From positions 8,275,875-8,339,874 of the forward strand of contig NC_133300.1 in NCBI RefSeq assembly GCF_005239225.2: a stretch of 64,000 nucleotides of DNA. The letters are read 5' to 3'. The notes beneath the pieces were generated by a model. The model was not told the DNA's origin. It did not search any database and worked only from the letters and a program-made list of their open reading frames with translations. Numbering within the stretch: the stretch's first letter is position 1; each line of letters opens with the position of its first letter. The DNA is from Populus alba. Taxonomy: Eukaryota > Streptophyta > Magnoliopsida > Malpighiales > Salicaceae. Shown piece by piece: positions 60,832 through 64,000 of this stretch. A program made the translations under genes and the position numbers.

Positions 60832-61582
60832 CGAGTGGTTAGTTATCCCGTTCCTTCTCCGCTGTTGTCTGGTTTCAACGCCTTTCTTACAATTCAGAGT
60901 CAGGGCTGTTTTTAAAAGATTTTATTGCAGTTGCTTAGCCCATTTTTGTCAAATGGAGTGGCTAAATACTTTAAAAGCCCAATAATCTAGGCCTAAGATC
61001 GAGAATGATGCCTTTGACATGACACGGGTAAACGAAAAACACCCCTCCATCTCTTGTAAGCTTTGTACCAGTTAGGTTAAAGCTTTTATTAAAAAGTTAA
61101 TCACCAATAAACCTTTCACTCGGAGTTTAGGAATACACACACAAACTTTGAAAGAATTGTGTCTTGGATTTTTGGCATATAAATTATAAAATATAAGAAC
61201 ATTTTCATCTTTCATCATTTTAATAAATTATATATATACTTTTAGAACATGTGGAAAAAATACTAGATACAAACTCATTATATTATGGATGATATTGTAG
61301 CCATCGAGTATTTACACTATAAACAACCCTATAATGCATATAAAAAACGTTTTCTTTTCTATATTTAATCATCAATTACTACTAAATCTGGTTAAACAGT
61401 TGGACCTAATATTACCAGATTTAATTGAATAATCAGATCCAATAGCATTATGCTACTTTCATTATCAAACTCAAAGACAGATAATAGAGCTGGGCAGTAG
61501 AGCCCATTAGAATTGAGCCCAGCTCACAGGACCCACAAAAAAATCCTTTTTCGAATCTGGGCCACATGCCTTTTTCTCCCCT
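60832..61582. other. intergenic DNA upstream of SKL1
   Basis: The first 100-200 bases are the likely SKL1 promoter on the minus strand. The rest is AT-rich with nothing I can name. Confidence 0.4.
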
Positions 61583-61789
61583 CTAAGATCCCCCATACTT
61601 GAATCCGAGAATTGCCATGAAAATGGACATTAGAAGGAAGCCGCCTAGCTGGATTATGAACCCTCCGATCCTATCAATGAAGAACACAATAAACCAGTAA
61701 GAAGGAACAATTACAACAAGCGCGATTAAGGACATTGCCTTGGAGAGAGGGTACATCTCCTCTAACGCATTCATTGAGGAGGCCTTATT
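61583..61789 (-). pseudogene. phosphate transporter (PHT1) gene fragment
   Basis: PHT1 proteins are plasma-membrane proton/phosphate symporters of about 530 residues with 12 membrane spans. Only about 65 codons remain: NALEEMYPLSKAMSLIALVV then PSYWFIVFFIDRIGGFIIQLGGFL, matching the segment with NALEEVYRIAR, VPGYWFTV and IDxxGRFAIQ. The family's arginine-rich IARAQ part is altered. The fragment ends at TGA 61583 and is cut on the other side by the LTR starting at 61790. No other PHT1 exon lies in the window. Confidence 0.8.
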
Positions 61790-62242
61790 TGTTAGGTATT
61801 GCCATTAGTGGGACTACCCTACCACCAAACAAAGTGGCCACCACCACCAAGCAAGTGGCAGCATCATTAGTGCCACTAATGGTGGCATGTTTTAAGGGAG
61901 TCTTGTCCCCTACATGTGCTGGAGAATGCCTATAAAAGAGGCATGCAAAGAGAGCTAAAGGTGTGAGAGTGAGAACGTGAGAATTGTAGAGAGTGGAAGA
62001 GAAAGAGAAGAGGAAGGGCTGCTGCCCATTGCAGCAGCCCTGCAGTTGCAAGGGCAGCAAGAGAGATGGGAGTTGAGTGATGAGATCTTCCTCCATGTAT
62101 TTATTGTATTCTTTCTCTACCTCAAATAATATTGCTTCTCCCGTGGATGTAGGCGGTTTGCCGAACCACGTTAAATATTGTGTCAGTGTGCTTGCCCTCC
62201 GATGAGCAATTATCAGTACATCACCGGTCGGAATTCCCTTCA
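61790..62242 (+). repeat. 5' LTR of a copia-type element
   Basis: Begins TGTTAGGTATTGCC and ends CCCTTCA, two bases before a tRNA-Met primer site. Contains TATAAAAG at about 61931-61938 (GCCTATAAAAGAGGC), so transcription would start near 61960, and an inverted repeat GGGCTGCTG/CAGCAGCCC around 62017-62041. The partner LTR is outside the window. Confidence 0.8.
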
Positions 62243-64000
62243 ATTGGTATCAGAGCATATGGTTTGAAGTGGTGTTTGATCTTTGCTCAAAAATGAAAGT
62301 TGTCAAAAGGATGTTTTGACCATCCCAATGTGTAGAGGAGGACGATACGAAGCCACTGGTGAAAACGGCGTCAAAATCGGACGTCGGACATGGTCGCACT
62401 CTCCATCACTCTCCGGCAAGGCGTCTGCCCACGCGCACAGACACGCCCCACGCGTCTTCTTCACCCGGATGAGTTGACCCGACCCGAATACCAGTTGACC
62501 TGACCCATGTGAACAGTAGACATGAACAGTGACAGTATCATAAACAGTGCTATGCAAAGAATGACATCAGCATGATGCAAGGATGACATCATCATACACA
62601 GTCAGCAAGCAATTGACTAGTCAACATCCATGTCAGCATATGGGGGACCCACCTGCCACGTCATCAGCCGCGAGCCGAGCCACGCCAAGCCGAGTTGAGC
62701 CGAGCCGAATTGGAGCCGAGCCGAGCCGTGAGCCGAGGGATAGGATCGAGTGTAGCTGATCCTACGTGCAACCGGATCTAAGATTGAATCTGAGCCGTTA
62801 ATTAGGCTAGAATTGTTTTGATCAAATCGTAGCCGTCTGATGTGCGATTTGGACGATTCAAGACATGTTTCCAGCTAATTTGATCATTCCGGATGCAATG
62901 GTACGGTCCGATCGTTGAGATTTGAGACCAAAATGGCGGTGGTGAATTATTAAAGAGAGATTGCCCGATTAGGAGGCATCTGAAGGTCATCATGGTGGTC
63001 GATGGAGATGAAGAAGAAGAAGGTGCACATGTTTACCCAATTACATGTGCTAAACTGTTAAATGGAAAAATGTAATGCCTTGATGGAAGGCAAAATTGGG
63101 ACACTCAGGACACCCGAGATGTGGACGATTTGAGGTGTAGAGTGGAAATTGATGAAGACCAATCTTGACGAATCTAAACACTAGTAGTCTCGCTAGATGT
63201 TGAGAAATCATGTATTAAACCTGTATATCCCAGATCACTTGTAAAGGAAAGCCGCAACAAAGCTAGCAAATGGTTGTATATACGAAGAGACAGTACGATG
63301 GATAGATATGGCCTAAGAAGTTCTGTCTAGGAGATTGGGTTTTAAGCGGGACCGTTGTGACCCCTCCAATCTTTCCTGGGAACTTGCTTAGTGGAAGGAT
63401 TATCCATACGGTACTATTTTCGTATATATAGCAGTTTGTAATGAAACGGTTGAAGACTAGCAGGATGACGGCACAAAGGAACAGTTGGGTTACGCATGAT
63501 CAAGGATCTAATGGAGTGGTGATTTCTCCAAAGAAGGCAGATTTGGTGACTGTGATTTCTCGAGGGGAGAATTGATGAAGACCCTGATAATGGAAGAGAA
63601 ATACAGCAAGGGAATGAAGATTGGCACCCTATTTTGACTTGGACAAGTGTTGTGACAGGATGAGTTGCTGTCAAACATTAAGCAAGGAATAGGGAGAAAT
63701 CTGGAGAACAGAAATTGCACGAGGGCACACGAAGATTGTGCAAGAGTACCCCAGGGATCCAACGAGGTACTGAAATGAGACAACAGGTGCAAGGAGAAGA
63801 AGTGTTCCCAGATAAAGCTCAGAGCAGAGACTGTTAAAGTTTGTACAACAGGAAGTCTTTTATGCTCTTGATGAAGACAACAGGCGAAGACCTTTCCAAT
63901 GCATGCAAGGATGGAAAGAGAGCTGTTGCAGAGGCACCTAATTGAGGGGGTGCAAATGCCTATGATAAAAGGCGAAGACACCAAAGAGAGGTGGTGTAGG
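62243..64000 (+). mobile_element. internal region of the right-edge copia-type element, no gag seen
   Basis: About 1.75 kb after the primer site with no gag, zinc knuckle or other retroelement protein on the plus strand. It holds a GAGCCGAGCC-rich repeat at 62666-62742, several ACAGT/GAACAGT motifs (62508-62560), and an otherwise GC-richer, non-coding sequence. Minus-strand open stretches (such as 63508-63984) look like composition effects. Either the element is a non-autonomous large retrotransposon derivative or its coding part lies beyond the window. Confidence 0.6.
62245..62256 (+). other. primer-binding site, initiator tRNA-Met
   Basis: TGGTATCAGAGC, identical to the site of the copia element at 22204. 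Confidence 0.95.

Noticed and set aside
63508..63984. 158-codon minus-strand ORF at the right edge
   Set aside because: Lies inside a retroelement interior on the opposite strand, Ser/Leu/Cys-rich, with no recognisable domain.
1..64000. CRISPR arrays, bacterial operons, riboswitches, ribosomal RNA
   Set aside because: The window is plant nuclear DNA; repeats seen are retroelements, MITE-like, tandem or microsatellite, and no rRNA or intact tRNA gene was recognised.

Overview
The window reads as nuclear DNA of a woody eudicot, most likely a poplar or willow relative (Salicaceae). It is AT-rich, full of LTR retrotransposons and their remnants, and holds spliced single-copy plant genes and a plant-specific MIR169 pair. 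The family assignment is my inference from repeat style and gene content; no alignment was possible.

Layout. From 1 to about 8209 lies the 3' part of a large Ty3/gypsy element of the Athila/Tat type. Its pol reading frame is broken by three in-frame stops. Between pol and the 3' LTR it carries two extra genes: an unrecognised 182-residue ORF and an intronless LOG-type (cytokinin-activating phosphoribohydrolase) gene with one internal stop. From 8.2 to 21.8 kb there is AT-rich intergenic DNA with two tRNA-derived SINEs, a tandem pair of MIR169 hairpins on the minus strand, a short decayed retroelement lacking pol, and a 2.1 kb solo LTR with a perfect TTAGG target duplication and strong palindromes. 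A decayed Ty1/copia element with both LTRs fills 21.8-27.2 kb.

Host genes follow. A BRO1-domain (BROX-like) gene at 30.5-33.1 kb has 11 exons, and an extra G apparently shifts its MGC lipidation start out of frame. It converges on a CASP-like membrane protein gene (33.9-35.3 kb, minus). Further on are a cyclic phosphodiesterase gene (46.3-47.3 kb, minus), a KNUCKLES-like C2H2 zinc-finger repressor (51.4-52.0 kb, minus) and a chloroplast shikimate-kinase-like SKL1 gene (59.0-60.8 kb, minus). Between them, at 38.5-43.6 kb, a decayed gypsy gag/protease fragment on the minus strand is interrupted by a 3.47 kb hAT transposon with a perfect 8-bp target duplication (CCTACAGT) and a broken transposase gene. 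A diverged tandem array of about 150-165 bp units lies at 56.2-57.7 kb. At the right edge a copia-type LTR and tRNA-Met primer site begin next to a phosphate-transporter (PHT1) gene fragment, and the element runs off the window.

The most unusual item is the gypsy element that carries a LOG-like gene. The other points most worth checking are the MIR169 pair, the frameshift at the BROX-like start, and the nested hAT insertion. The five host genes have unrelated roles (endosomal sorting, membrane scaffolding, cyclic-phosphate hydrolysis, transcriptional repression, plastid development), and I see no sign that they act as a cluster.
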